Below are positions 40,650-52,059 of a stretch of DNA of 64,000 nucleotides, piece by piece. A program made the translations under genes and the position numbers. The DNA is from Symbiodinium natans (taxonomy: Eukaryota > Sar > Dinophyceae > Suessiales > Symbiodiniaceae): positions 62,001 to 126,000 of the forward strand of contig CAJNDS010000132.1 in NCBI GenBank assembly GCA_905221605.1, in the 5' to 3' direction. Numbering within the stretch: position 1 is the first letter of the stretch; each line of letters opens with the position of its first letter. The notes below the pieces were generated by a model. It saw nothing but the letters and a program-made list of their open reading frames with translations. It was not told the origin of the DNA and ran no database searches.

Positions 40650-41100
40650 GTTTAGGGTTTAGGGTTTAGGGCTTAGGGTGTAGGGTTGAGGGTTTAGGGT
40701 TTAGGGTTTTTTGGGGGTTATTTAGGGGCTACTTGGGTAGATCGGGACTATAGAATAAGGTATATAAAGGGGCTATATCGAGGAATAAGATTAAGGGTCC
40801 CTTCTTGGGGTCTCTCCTTTAGAGGAGTTCGGGTGGCTTAGGAAGTCTAGGGCTTTAAGGTTTAGGGTTTAGGGTTTAGGGTTAGGTTTTAGGGTTTAGG
40901 GTTTAGGGTTTAGGGTTTAGGACCTGGGATGGTTTAGGAAGTTTAGGGTTTGGGGGGGGCTCCGATCCTATTGGTCGTTTAGGAAGTTTGGGTACGCTGG
41001 CGCTGCTTCACCCCAACTAAAGATGCCAGGCGCGCGTCCTTTACAACACGAGCGCTGCAGAAAGAAAGGAAGCGTAGGGTTTTAGACTTATGTATCTAAC

Positions 41101-41217
41101 ATTGGGATGTTCCACCCTTTATACTAGCAGTCCTTCATAGGGATTCTCATAGGGGGGTACTGCAAACCCTAATCCCTACTAAGGACTGTTAGTATAAGGG
41201 GGGAAACATCCCAAATC
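41101..41217. mobile_element. IE-B element, most complete copy
   Basis: ATTGGGATGTTCCACCCTTT ... TACTAGCAGTCCTTCATAGG on the left mirrors AAGGACTGTTAGTATAAGGG ... GGAAACATCCCAAAT on the right, about 40 bp of inverted repeat. Confidence 0.85.
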
Positions 41218-41541
41218 GGGCGTGTTCTCGGCGGTATTCGAGGCACCCTAGGCATGATCCGAGCCATGGGGTTTAGGGTTTAGGGTTTAGGGTTTAGGGT
41301 TTAGGGTTGCTTCTGATACCCGAGAAGGACAGGAATCTACCATGAACAGGGACCCAAAACAAGATCGCTAGAAACCGGAAACCCTAAACCCCAACCTCCA
41401 AACGTCCACCCCCCCCACCCCCCCTCCCCCTAAACCCTAAACCCATTTCCCATTTCCAGATTGGTAGAGGTTAATTAGTGCGCACCCTAAACCCTAAACC
41501 CTAAACCCCAAACCCTAAACCCCCCACCAAACAACCCCCAC

Positions 41542-41605
41542 ATGGGTCTTGGAGGTCCAGGGCTGCCACCCGCCGCCCGACTGGCAAGGCCGCCACCACG
41601 GCGTC
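41542..41605 (-). CDS. Candidate exon, unknown protein
   Basis: From ATGCCAG|GACGCC: DAVVAALPVGRRVAALDLQD. C-strand array left, G-strand array right. Plus is also open but less natural. Confidence 0.4.
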
Positions 41606-42302
41606 CTGGCATTCCGGGGTGGTTTAGGGTTTTAGGGTTTCAGGGTTCAGGGTTTAGGGTTTAGGGTTTGGGGTTTGGGGTTTAGGGTTTACCCTAACCC
41701 CTAAACCCAAGAACAACAACAAACTACCTGTCTAAGGGAAGACACATAGGAAACCACGAACAAAAAGAAAGAAAGAGCACCCCAAAAGCCTACCTGTCTA
41801 AGGGAAGACACATAGGGAAATAACCCTAAACCCTAAACCCTAGACCCTAAACCCTAAACCCAAAACCTACACAAAAAAAGGGGGCCCCAGGGTTGAGGGA
41901 GGGGGCTAGTCCAACGAAAATAGGGGACCCCCCCCCCCCCCCCCAAAATAGACCCCCAAGTAGTGGGCTTTTCCCCCCAAAAAAAGGACTCAAATAAGGT
42001 AAACCCTAAACCCTAAACCCTAAACCCTAAACCCTAAACCCTAAACCCCAATTTCGGAAACCACCATATCCCTTGAAGCCACCTGGACCAGAAACCCGAA
42101 AAGCTCCTCAAACCCCCCAAACTATGCATTCCATCCCCAAGTGATCTCAAACCGCTAAACTTCACCAAAAACCCTAAACCTCATCTAGGTTTAGGTTGTA
42201 AATCTTCAGGGTTCAGGCTTTAGGGTTCAATAAGGGTTTAAACCACCCTAAACCCTAAACCCTATATAAACCCTAAACCCTAAGGATTGAAACCCTCAAC
42301 TC

Positions 42303-42378
42303 AGATGTTGCTCCTGTGCTGCCTTGGCCGCTGGGTCTGCGTAGAGATCGACGCGCAAAGGAGGCCCGGGGCCTTCTG
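42303..42378 (-). CDS. Candidate exon, unknown protein
   Basis: After ATTCAG| the minus frame reads AEGPGPPLRVDLYADPAAKA then AQEQHL. A TTTGGGG array (42388-42430) is on the acceptor side. Confidence 0.45.
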
Positions 42379-43489
42379 CTGAATTTGGGTTTGGGGTTTG
42401 GGGTTTGGGGTTTGGGGTTTGGGGTTTGGGGTTTAGGGTCAGGGTTTGGGGTTTAGAGCTTAGGGGTTCGAATTTAGCGTTTGGGGTTTAGGGTTTAGGG
42501 ATTGGGGTTTGGGGTTTAGGCTTTAAGGTTTCGGACTTAGACATTTAAGGCTTTAGGGTTTAAGGTTTTGTGGTTTTGGGGACTGGGGTTGCAGGCATCA
42601 GGCTTTTTATTCTTTCACCCTGGGCCCTACGTCCCTTTTGTGGCGACATACTCATCGCGGCTGTTCAAATCAGCCTCCGTAGCGTTCAAAGGTCCCGCCC
42701 AAAGCACCCATGATTTAGAACACTGGCCGCAAATTGAAGTAGAGCTGTTCTTATTGTTTTGGGTGACTGTTTTTTCGGGCTCTTGATTTAAAAATCTTCG
42801 TGAATGTTATTCCGGGTGTCCTTTAGGAATAGCAACCCTAAACCCTAAACACTAGACCCAATAGACAGGCTACTTCTCATGCATGTATTCATATGGCTGT
42901 CTGGGGAGGGGGGTCCTCTTTTGGGATAGGGGTTGGGCTCTTGGCTGTAAGAAGTCTTTAAAGGGTGTGCGTGAGCAGAAGGTGGTAGTAGACATATGCA
43001 GAGACGAAAGCCCGGAAACCTGTACCCGAAACTAGTACAAAATTGGTTCATGCACAGGTGTGTGTGTGTGTGTGTGTGTGTGTGGGGGGGTGGCTATTGA
43101 GTACTGCAAGAAGAAGAGCTATGCGCCAAAGATGCCTCGTGAACCTATGTGCCCCTGTCGTGTTCTCACAAAGCCCTGAATTACTGGGCTGCACTTAGGA
43201 GGGTAGCTATAAATCAAATTTTTAGCTGCCTTCTTAAGAAACCCAATGAACCCAAAAAGGCTAAGGATCTAAAGTTACAGTAAAGAACCACAAAGATTAC
43301 ACCCCACAGAACTCTCTCCTAGGGCCTCGGGATATAGCCTGGCACTACTGGGGCGTGTACTGCGCCTGAGCTATCCTAAACCCTATAAGCCCTAAACCAA
43401 AAAACCCTAAACCCTACACCCAAACCCTAAACCCTAAACCCTAAACCCTAAACCCTAAACCCTAAACCCTAAACCAAAAACCTCTAAAC

Positions 43490-43604
43490 CCTGCCAAGCC
43501 CGCTGAGGACGGCGCCAACTCCATTGGGCGTCTCTGCAGCACTCGCCAGGGCCTGCACAAGCGCAGGTGATGCGAGGATCCGGGCACCAAAGAAGCTCAC
43601 TTTT
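43490..43604 (-). CDS. Candidate exon, helical
   Basis: Minus frame from GGTGCAG| to GGCAGG|GTTTAG: ARILASPALVQALASAAETP then NGVGAVLSGLGR. Very Ala/Leu-rich. No family recognised. Confidence 0.45.
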
Positions 43605-44110
43605 CTGCACCATCGTTGGGTTGGCATGTAAAAATAGTGTGAGTCCCGCCAGATGACATCATCTTCATGTTGTTCATAAGGTTGCTGGTTTAGGGTTTAG
43701 GGTTTAGGCTTCAGGGTTTGTCCATGAAAACGAGACCAGTCACCACAAGCTGAAAAAGCCGAAGCCAAGCACGTCCGACACATCCTTCTGGGGGTTTAGG
43801 GTTTAGGGTTTAGGGTTTAGGGTTTAGGGTTTAGGGTTTAGGGTTTCATAAGCTACACCACTAACCTGAGGAGCTTCAACAGTTCAATTGTGTGGCTTGA
43901 TTGGCGAAGCAGGAGATGTGACAAGCAGCCGTGACATAACGCGACACCCTAAATTCAAGTGCTGCATACATCGTCTTTCCCTGCCCTAAACCCTAAACCC
44001 TAAACCCTAAACCCTAAACCCTAAACCCCAAACCCTGAACCCCAAACCCTAAACCCTAAAGCCCAATCCAGCGGCCTGCTGTTGGACTTTAGGGTGTAGG
44101 GTTCATTTTG

Positions 44111-44231
44111 TTAGGATGGCCCTTCAAACCCTCTGAAACATCTTCGATGTTTTGGGGCTGAGGGTTTAGGGTATGATCCTGTTAGTTAAACCCAATAAGC
44201 GAAAGTCCAAAATGTCCAAAGAACCTTCCTA
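44111..44231. mobile_element. IE-D element with a telomere-like insert
   Basis: From TTAGGATGGCCCTT to CCTTCCTAG; a short GAGGGTTTAGGG sits in the middle. Confidence 0.6.
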
Positions 44232-44237
44232 GTTTGG

Positions 44238-44656
44238 TTTAGGGAGCTGCGGTTCGTGGTGCGTACGCCCGGAGGGCACCTGCGGACACATCATGCCAAA
44301 CGCCTTGGGCCAGAAGACCTGCATCTCCTGTGGCAAGGCAAGGTTCATGGGGCCTTGGCAAGGCTTGGGTTGACGTTTCGATACCCTAAACCCTAAACCC
44401 TAAACCCTAAACCCTAAACCCTAAACCCTAAACCGAGTTATGGTACTCATCTCGGGAGAAGCTTTCCGCCTAGAGACGATGTCGTTGGGTCATGGCAATC
44501 ACAAAGAAGCAGAGGGAAGCCAAAATTCCACTACCTATAAGGCTGCAAGTCGCGCAAATGCGTCCAGAAGCACGAAGCTTGCATGTTGAGATTCGCGGAC
44601 GTTTGGTCAAGCTCCCCAGGATGCCTCTCCGCAGACTTCAGGCCCCATTTTCTTAA
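44238..44656. CDS. Two coding-like islands, strand unresolved
   Basis: The first island (44238-44370) reads on plus CGSWCVRPEGTCGHIMPNAL then GQKTCISCGK, a Cys/His pattern that could bind zinc; on minus EMQVFWPKAFGMMCPQVPSG after TTGCCACAG|. The second holds a plus ATG ORF (44492-44656, 54 residues, basic: KIPLPIRLQVAQMRPEARSL) and an equally natural minus frame (PGELDQTSANLNMQASCFWT). Confidence 0.35.
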
Positions 44657-44674
44657 AACAATGAGTACCATAAC

Positions 44675-44775
44675 CCTAAACCCTAAACCCTAAACCCTAA
44701 ACCCTAAACCCTAAACCCTAAACCCTAAACCCTAAACCCTAAACCCTAAACCCTAAACCCTAAACCCTAAACCCT
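44675..44775 (-). repeat. C-strand telomere-like array
   Basis: About 14 perfect CCCTAAA copies. Confidence 0.97.
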
Positions 44776-45741
44776 ACCCTCAGAACTACGCATTCAAAGG
44801 CCTCGTGCCTCGGATCTAAACCTGACACCGTCCTAAACCCTTTGACCGGCACGCTGGAAGCGATCTTGAAGGCGTCTCATGTGGGGAGGTCAGGGCTTGA
44901 GGACTTGTATTATAGAGTCCTTACGGGAGGGGGTTCAAGGGGGGTATGTAACCCAAGGTTCACTAACAATCACTCCCCACCACTCCCTAAGCTTCTCTAA
45001 GCTTCCCTAAGGTTCCCTACGGCAAGGTTCGCTAAGGGTCGCTGAGGTTCCCTTGGTACCTACCCCTCACGAACCACCCTCTCTTAAGAACAATACAAAC
45101 GTTATTTTTTTTTTGGGGGGGAGGGGGGGGGGGGCGGGAGGGTTCTAGAGTTGAGTGTTTGCCCACAAGAGCGACCAAATTCGCGACCTGCTCTGAAAGC
45201 AAGGTTTAGGTTTGACCGAGGCGAGGAAAAAAACATGATGTCTCTTGAAACCTCTATAGGGTTAGGGCCTATTGGGCCTTGAGTTTTCGGGATTCAAGGA
45301 TTATACTATACATATATATATATATAGATAAACTTATGTATTTATGTATTTACACATATGCATACATATATGTCCTCATGCTTTGAGACACAATGGCCGG
45401 GTGGGTATGTCTCCACTTGCCGAGCTGCTCGAGTAGTCAATGCTTGGACTTGAGATGCTCAAGCCTCAACCCTAAACCCCAAACCCTAAACCCCAAACCC
45501 AAACCCCAAAACCCAAACCCCAAAACCCTAAATCCTATACACCAAACCCTAAACCCTAAACCCCAAACCCCAAACCCTAAACCCTAAACCCTAAACCCAA
45601 GCCCAAAGCCCAAAACCCTAAACCCTAAACCCTCTTCAGGCAGAAACGGAGCAAGGCTGGGCTCCTCCGACTGCGGCACCTGTGGGCCATGTGCAGAGGT
45701 TTGATGAGGGCTGGTGCTGCTTCAGGGCTTCAAGAGCTGAG

Positions 45742-46075
45742 GTTTAGGGTTTAGGGTTTAGAGTTTAGGGTTTAGGGTTTAGGGTTTAGGGTTTAGGGTT
45801 TAGGGTTTAGGGTTTAGGGTTTAGGGTTTAGGGTTTAGGCCCCCCACGCCCCCGCCCCCCCCCCTCCACCCCCGCACCACCCCCCACCCTTGCTGGGCGG
45901 AAAGCAACCAAGCACGTCAGCGCTTTTTTGTCGTTGCGTGATGGTGGACAATGGCTATGCTGTGCCAAGCGTACCAAACAAATACCGCACCCCGCCCCCC
46001 CCCGCCCCCACCTCCCTCCCCCCCCCCCCACCCACCCCCCCCACCCCCGCCCACCCCCACCCCCCGTTTAGGGCC
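45742..46075. repeat. G-strand array followed by poly-C/purine-poor tract
   Basis: 45742-45838 is a TTTAGGG array of about 13 copies. 45839-46065 is dominated by CCCCCACCCC words around a short unique piece. No gene. Confidence 0.9.
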
Positions 46076-46738
46076 TGCCCGAGCCGGAGGCTCCTAAGTT
46101 GAGGGTTTAGGGTTTATGGTTTAGGGTTTGGGTTCAAGGTTTAAGGTTTAAGGTTTAAGGCTTCGGGAAGGTTTAGGTTCGGGGTAATTTCAGGAGGCCT
46201 GAGGGCTTCGGGTGCGAGGGTTCACTGGGGGTACAAGGCCTTGGGCTTGAATCTTGTGCCCACGGTGTCGGTATCCGGGCAATGCGAACTTCATTTGTCC
46301 AGTATCCTAACCTTAAGCCCTGAACCCTAAGCCCTAAACAAAAGGCTAACGGCCACCTACTCTACTACTAAACCCTAAACCCTAAACCCTAAACCGTAAA
46401 CCCCAAACCCCAAACCCTAAACCCTAAACCCTAAACACTACACCCTCGGAGACCTCTTCCGAGTCCTGCTGCAGAATATCCGCCTACTCTTCCACAGCTC
46501 TTTCTCAACCTATCATGGATCCCGGAGTCTCTGTGGCGTTTAGGGTTTAGGGTTTAGGGTTTGGGGTTCAGGGTTTAGGGTTTAGGGCTTAGGGTTCTGG
46601 AAAAGGTTTCCTTGCGGGTTGGAGATCGGTCGCTTGCGCGAAATGCCCGGAGAACCGGTATAGTCAAACCATTACCCTAAACCCTAAACCCTAAACCCTA
46701 AACCCTAAACCCTAAACCCTAAACCCTAAACCGCGGAC

Positions 46739-46785
46739 CTCCTCGAACCAGGCGTCTGGGAGACGCCAGGCTTCCGATGGCGGCC
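46739..46785 (-). CDS. Candidate short exon
   Basis: ATGGGCAG|GGCC to GAGGAG|GTCCGC, 47 bp reading AAIGSLASPRRLVRG. C-strand array left, G-strand array right. Confidence 0.35.
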
Positions 46786-47356
46786 CTGCCCATTTGCAGC
46801 TTCGGCTATGGGGTTTAGGGTTTAGGGTTTAGGGTTTAGGGTTCAGGGTTCAGGGTTTAGGGTTTAGAATGTTACAGGTGGCGATTCGGCGGCTTCAAGG
46901 TGTTTAGGATGTGGGAAATATCTTGGGGGCTTAGGCTTAGGGTTCACAGAAGACTGTTGAGGGATGGGATGCGAGCCCTCAAATGCCACTCACACAGAGG
47001 AAGCGCTGGCCCAGCCGGCCTTCTGCAGACGAGCCATCACACAGAATCTCTAGCACCTCGACACGCGCTGTCTCTGCTTGGTGGAGGGCTTAGGGTTTAG
47101 GGTTTCGGGTTCAGGGCCTAGGGTCTAAGGTTTAGACTAGCCCATCTAGACCCGAGAGTAACCTAGGAATGAAGAAAAAGGTTTCGGGTTTAGGGCGCTT
47201 AAGGCTTAGGTTGGGATTCCTGGTTTTGAAGTTTACTTGGCCCTAAACCCTAAACCCTAGACCCTAAACCCTAAACCCTAAACCCTAAACCCTAAACCCA
47301 CTCCAAACCCGCCGCCGCCCTGGACCTCGAAGAGCTGAAACCTGAATCCTCGGCAC

Positions 47357-47640
47357 CTAGGATGGCCCCTCAAAACCCCTCTGAACAATATTCCTGAGTA
47401 TGATCCTCTTAAACCCAAGAGGGGCAAAACGATGTATATATATATATATACACACATAGACATATGTGTATGTAATATATATATATATATATATTCAGTT
47501 TACATATCATATTTTCCCAAGGGCCTACCTATGGACTCAGCCCCGAAACAAAGGTCGAGACACGAACGCAAACTGTAAAGAGCGGCTCAGTGGAACCGGG
47601 CGTCGGACGCCTTCTAGTTCTGCAGTTGAAGTCTCCACTG
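47357..47640 (-). CDS. Candidate exon followed by IE-D intron
   Basis: An open minus frame (LRSCLDLCFGAESI, after CTTTACAG|) reaches CCATAG|GTAGGCCC, where an IE-D element (47528-47357, with TA microsatellites) begins. The element ends CCTAG|GTGCCG and the frame continues as GAEDSGFSSSRSRAAA. The element's own inverted repeat supplies GT and AG. Confidence 0.45.
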
Positions 47641-48201
47641 CTGGGAATTCACGGTGCCTTAAGGATGATACGAAGCATTAAAGAAATAAAAAAGGAGCGT
47701 AGCCCTAAACCCCAAACCCAAAACCTCTTTGGGAGGAATGTACCCACCTGAAACTCTGGCTGCCTGAACCCTTGACTTAGCCGGCAGATCTTTTTAGGGT
47801 TTAGGGTTTAGGGTTTAGGGTTTAGGGTTTAGGGTTTAGGGTTTAGGGTTTAGGGTTTAGGGCAGAGCCCGCCTCTGCCCAAGACGCCTTTTGCGCAGCA
47901 TCGCCCGTCCTGCACAAGAAACTCGTTAAGACGTGCGGTGCTCAGTTTCGAGCGTCCCGGATCCAAAAGGAACCTGTTTGAAGCTTATGGGTTTACAGCC
48001 CATGCAGTGAGAGCCACCCTAATTACATGTGGGGATATAGGGGGCCTCAAACAAGATAGTCACTTACGTAATATAGTCAGGAGCCCTCACTGTAACGTCG
48101 GGCAAAGGAAACACGAAAACCCAAGCCCCTCGGACCCGAAACCCGAAACCCGAAACCCTAAACCCTAAACCCCAAACCCTAAACCCTACGTCCTAAAGCA
48201 C

Positions 48202-48265
48202 CTTCCCAGGCCTCTGTAGGTGCTGCCGCAGCACGGAACCACGCTGCGCCGTGATCGCATCCTGG
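48202..48265 (-). CDS. Candidate exon with strong splice borders
   Basis: Acceptor CCCTGCCTGCAG|CCAGG and donor GGGAAG|GTGCTT. Two minus frames are open (PGCDHGAAWFRAAAAPTEAW; QDAITAQRGSVLRQHLQRPG). Confidence 0.4.
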
Positions 48266-48407
48266 CTGCAGGCAGGGGTGGCAGTAAAGCAGCTTGGGGA
48301 TTTAGGGTTTAGGGTTTAGGGTTCGGGGTTTAGGGTTTAGGGTTTGGGGTTTAGGGTTTCGGGTGTAGGGTTTGGGGTCTGGGGTTCTTCGCCCTTCCTG
48401 GATATAG

Positions 48408-48545
48408 GTGAGCACCTTTCGGCGGCTTAACACAAGGGATGATAGGTATTTAGATGATCCCCCGAATGCTTACCAAACACCTGGCAATCCTGAATACACC
48501 GCTCCTGACGCGAAACCCAAGCTTGACCATTGTATCTATAGCACC
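48408..48545 (+). CDS. Candidate plus-strand exon, polar
   Basis: Plus frame TFRRLNTRDDRYLDDPPNAY then QTPGNPEYTAPDAKPKLDHC, AT-richer than neighbours, ending close to an AGAG|GTTCAT donor. No family recognised. Confidence 0.4.
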
Positions 48546-49059
48546 CCTAGAGGTTCATGTGTGTATAGATACATAACAAAACACAATATGAGATACTACA
48601 ATACACAAGATTGTAATATGCAATCTGATACAACATAATATATACATATGAATATATTATATGTATATATATATACACACATATTGTTTGACATGGATAC
48701 CCTTTCTTGGAGGTTCATGTGTAGCTGCAAGTAGGGCTAAACATACAACCCTATTTAGGGTACTTATCACCCTACTCATAAGTACCTATGAACCCTTAGA
48801 AAGACTCTACATTTGGGGGACCTTTGGGGACATAGACCCCCTGTATAAGGTCCCTGTTTAAGAAAGCCAAAAAAAAGGGCTAAGAAGGGTTCCCTTTTAA
48901 GCGCCTCCCTTATCCTACCTAGGATACAAGCCCAAAATTCTTCGACGTTGCACCCTGTGAGCTCCACGCACCGCCTGGCTGGCCCTGGCCGCAAGCGCGG
49001 CCGCCAGCGGGACAAGGTGCAACGCGCGGCCACCCTGGCAACAAAACCGTTAACTCGAT

Positions 49060-49135
49060 TAAACCCTAAACCCTAAACCCTAAACCCTAAACCCTAAACC
49101 CTAAACCCTAAACCCTAAACCCTAAACCCTAAACT
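49060..49135 (-). repeat. C-strand telomere-like array
   Basis: About 10 CCCTAAA copies followed by a 14-15 bp repeated word containing CTAAACTAGCC. Confidence 0.9.
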
Positions 49136-49529
49136 GGCCAAACCTAAACTAGCCGAACCCTAAACTAGCCAAACCCTAAACCCTAAACCCCAAACCCCAA
49201 ACCCCAAACCTTATAAACCTTAAACCTTAAACCCGAACCGCGAAAAGGCCAAACCTTCAGCGCCATGTGAGTGGGGAGGTGAAGCGGAGGGACAGAAGAG
49301 GACAAAAGGCCCCCACAAAAAGAGGTTCTCATCTGTTGGTTTACATGTATTAGGGGTACTTAGGCTTGAGGGTTTAAGGTTGAGGGCTTAGGGCTAGGAA
49401 TGAGAAGGGTGGGGGGTTTCCGAAACTAGGGGTACCTTATTTTGGGGACCTTACTATACGGAGATCCTACTGTTTGGGGGTCTATGAGTTTTACATATTC
49501 TGAAAGGAAGCTTTAGGCTAGGGCTTCGC

Positions 49530-49602
49530 ATGGTGCAGTCTGGCGCTTCGGATATCTTGAGCTGCATGTCATGGACATGCTCGCGAAGGCACAGAAGCTT
49601 TC
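49530..49602. CDS. Candidate exon, strand unresolved
   Basis: Minus, from CTCTCCAG|GAAAGC to CACCAT|GCGAAG: KLLCLREHVHDMQLKISEAP. Plus: GYLELHVMDMLAKAQKLSWR. Both are natural; the minus splice borders are better. Confidence 0.4.
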
Positions 49603-49861
49603 CTGGAGAGGCGTTAAACCACAAACCCTAAATCATGCCAGGCGCCGCTGAAGTATGACTCTACACCCAGAGCGGCAAAGCGGGAAAGTCCATGCGACGC
49701 TGGTACCTAACCTTGAAGCTGTGTTGACTTCATGGGCTTGAACAGGAAGCCTCGGGGAACAATAAAGAAACCACAGGCCTGGCACACCGAAACTCTGAGC
49801 TAAAACTCAACCTCTGTCCCAAGAGTTGGGTAGGTTTAGGGTTTAGGCACCCCCCTCCCGC

Positions 49862-49906
49862 CTCCTCCAGCGCGAAATCGAGCAGCACGCAGACCAGAGA
49901 AGAGGC
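49862..49906 (-). CDS. Candidate short exon
   Basis: Exactly 15 codons between GCTGAAG|GCCTCT and GAGGAG|GCGGGA: ASSLVCVLLDFALEE. Confidence 0.4.
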
Positions 49907-50488
49907 CTTCAGCGACATGCTAGGCTTTGGCTTAGAGCTTAGTGGGGTTGATCTCATTCTGCCCTCGTTTCGGTACCCGAATACTAGAAGCAGCATACGA
50001 GACAACCCTTAAGAAGTCCATCCTTGAGAACCCCCCATCAAGGTGCCCCATTTCGGGCCTAGGATAAAACAGGGTTTGGGGTTGAGGGACACCTCAATTG
50101 GAGGTTCTGAGGGGGGGGGGGGGGGGGCTCCCTTTAAACACCTCAAGAGCTTAAGAATCCCAAAATCCTTTGAGAGGCGCCAAGTACAAGAAAGCAGATT
50201 TGGGGCTCTTCAGGTAAGCTCTTAAAGCTTCTGGAATTTGAGGCTTTTGGGCTTTTGGGCCTTTGGGCTTAGGGCGTAAAAGTAAGGCTTAGGCTATCTT
50301 TCGCCACTGCCTCAACCCCTGAAATCAAAACCCCTGCACCCTAAACCCTAAACCCTGAGCCCTGAACCCTGAACCCTAAAGTTTAGAATTTTAGTGTTTG
50401 GACTTTGGGGGATTCGAGCTTGGGAGGGGCTTAGGGTCAAAGTTGAACCCTAAAACACCCTAAACCCTAAGCCCTGAACCCTAAAATC

Positions 50489-50547
50489 CTAGTGGCGGCC
50501 GAGCCCACAAAGGCCGAGGCTGTGCGAACTGGCACGTTTTGTGCGAC
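50489..50547 (-). CDS. Candidate exon, unknown protein
   Basis: Pyrimidine-rich acceptor (TATTCCCGCAG|GTC) and a GA-type donor (ACTAG|GATTTT): VAQNVPVRTASAFVGSAAT. Confidence 0.4.
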
Positions 50548-51593
50548 CTGCGGGAATAGGGAAAGGAACCAAAAGGGTTTAAGGGTTCACATAGGGTTTA
50601 GGGTTTCAGGTTTAGGGTTTAGTGTAGGGTTTAGGGTTTTGGGTGTGGGGAGGTCAAGGGTTTGTTGTTCGGTCTTTTTCAGCATCAAGGACAGGGCGAT
50701 CGTGTGGGCCAGAGGTGTCGGTAGACCCGGCTGAACTACCACCCTGCACCCTCCGACCATCCGCTTCTACGGCTCAGGCTGCCCAAGTCTAAGCGCCAAA
50801 AACATTGCAAGCATAACATGAACCCCCCGCCCTCCCAACAGTCATGAGATACATACACAGCCCAAGACCAAATAAGGATACCCATCCACATCCTCATTCT
50901 CCAGCCCCTATGCCCAACGAGAATACCTATCCCTAGCCATATCCCTATTCTCAAACCCTACGTCCTGGACCCTTCGAACAGCTCACATATAGAATGGATT
51001 CAGGGTTTAGGGTTTAGGGTTTGGGGTTTAGGGTTTAGGGTTTAGGGATACCCGAGCACGCCTTCCGCAGTGCCGACGTGGCAGCCTCCGTGCCGCCAGA
51101 CAGGCCGCTACGTAACCTTGGGCAGGCGGGGTTTCCGCTGGTTTTTCCGCTTATATGAAGCAGGGGGTATATATTTCTTGTACCCCCAAAAGGACACCAG
51201 GTATATACACTCACCAAAATTAAAAAGGAACCTTATATACACTCACCAAAAACAGTAATATGTACCCTGCTCCGTATCACCTCGGGTTGTAGGGTTTGGG
51301 GTGTGTTTAGGGTTTAGGGCTTGGGGCTTAGGGCTTAGGGTTTAGGTTTTCGGGTTTGTTGTTTAGGGTTAGGGTTTAGGGTTTGGGGCTTAGGGCTTCG
51401 GGTTTAGGTTTTCGGGTTTATTGTTTGGGGTTTAGGGTTCAGGGTGGGGTTTAGGGTTTAGGGTCTAGGGTCTCTGGCTTAAAATCTGGGGTTTAGGGCT
51501 TACAGTAGGGGTTAGCCTATTAACCCTAGGGTTTACAGGGTCCTCGGTTTAGGGCTTAGGGAAAAGTTCATTCCCTTTCAAAGACCTACAGTA

Positions 51594-51687
51594 CCTAGAC
51601 CCAGGAGTAACCTAGGAATAAAAAGGGTGCCCTTTTGGGAACCCCAACCCTCAAAAATGAAATAAGGGACTACTCCGGGTCCTAGGT
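51594..51687. mobile_element. IE-C element
   Basis: CCTAGACCCAGGAGTAACC at the left and GGACTACTCCGGGTCCTAGG at the right, with core AAGGGTGCCCTTTTGGG. Confidence 0.75.
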
Positions 51688-51803
51688 AAGACCTGCTCAG
51701 TACTAATGGTACCCCCTTATGGTCCCTTTATAATTATACTACAATAACCCCCAAAACCTATTTTAAACATCAAGGCCCCCATACTACGGAAAGCCCTACA
51801 TGC

Positions 51804-51851
51804 GGTGCTCTGGGCCCCCGGCAACAGGCACGCGACATCCTGAAACCGGTC
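51804..51851 (-). CDS. Candidate exon, unknown protein
   Basis: Sixteen codons between TTGGCCTTGCAG|GAC and AGCACC|GCATGT: DRFQDVACLLPGAQST. A related exon end (GTGGCCCAAAGCACC|GCACG) occurs at 3097-3120, hinting at a paralogue. Confidence 0.4.
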
Positions 51852-52059
51852 CTGCAAGGCCAAGAAGAGGTTAGGGTAGGGGTCGGAGTTTTGGGGGGTC
51901 TTTTGGGGTCTTTAGGGGGCTTTAGGGGGCGTTAGGGGGGTTTAGGGCGCTTTGGGGGTGGGGGCTTTAGGGCCTTTTTGCTTGAGGGTGTAGGGGTTTA
52001 GGGGTTTGTACGTAGGACCTTTAGGGTCTATTTGGCACGCCTCTTTTGCCGCCGGGGAA

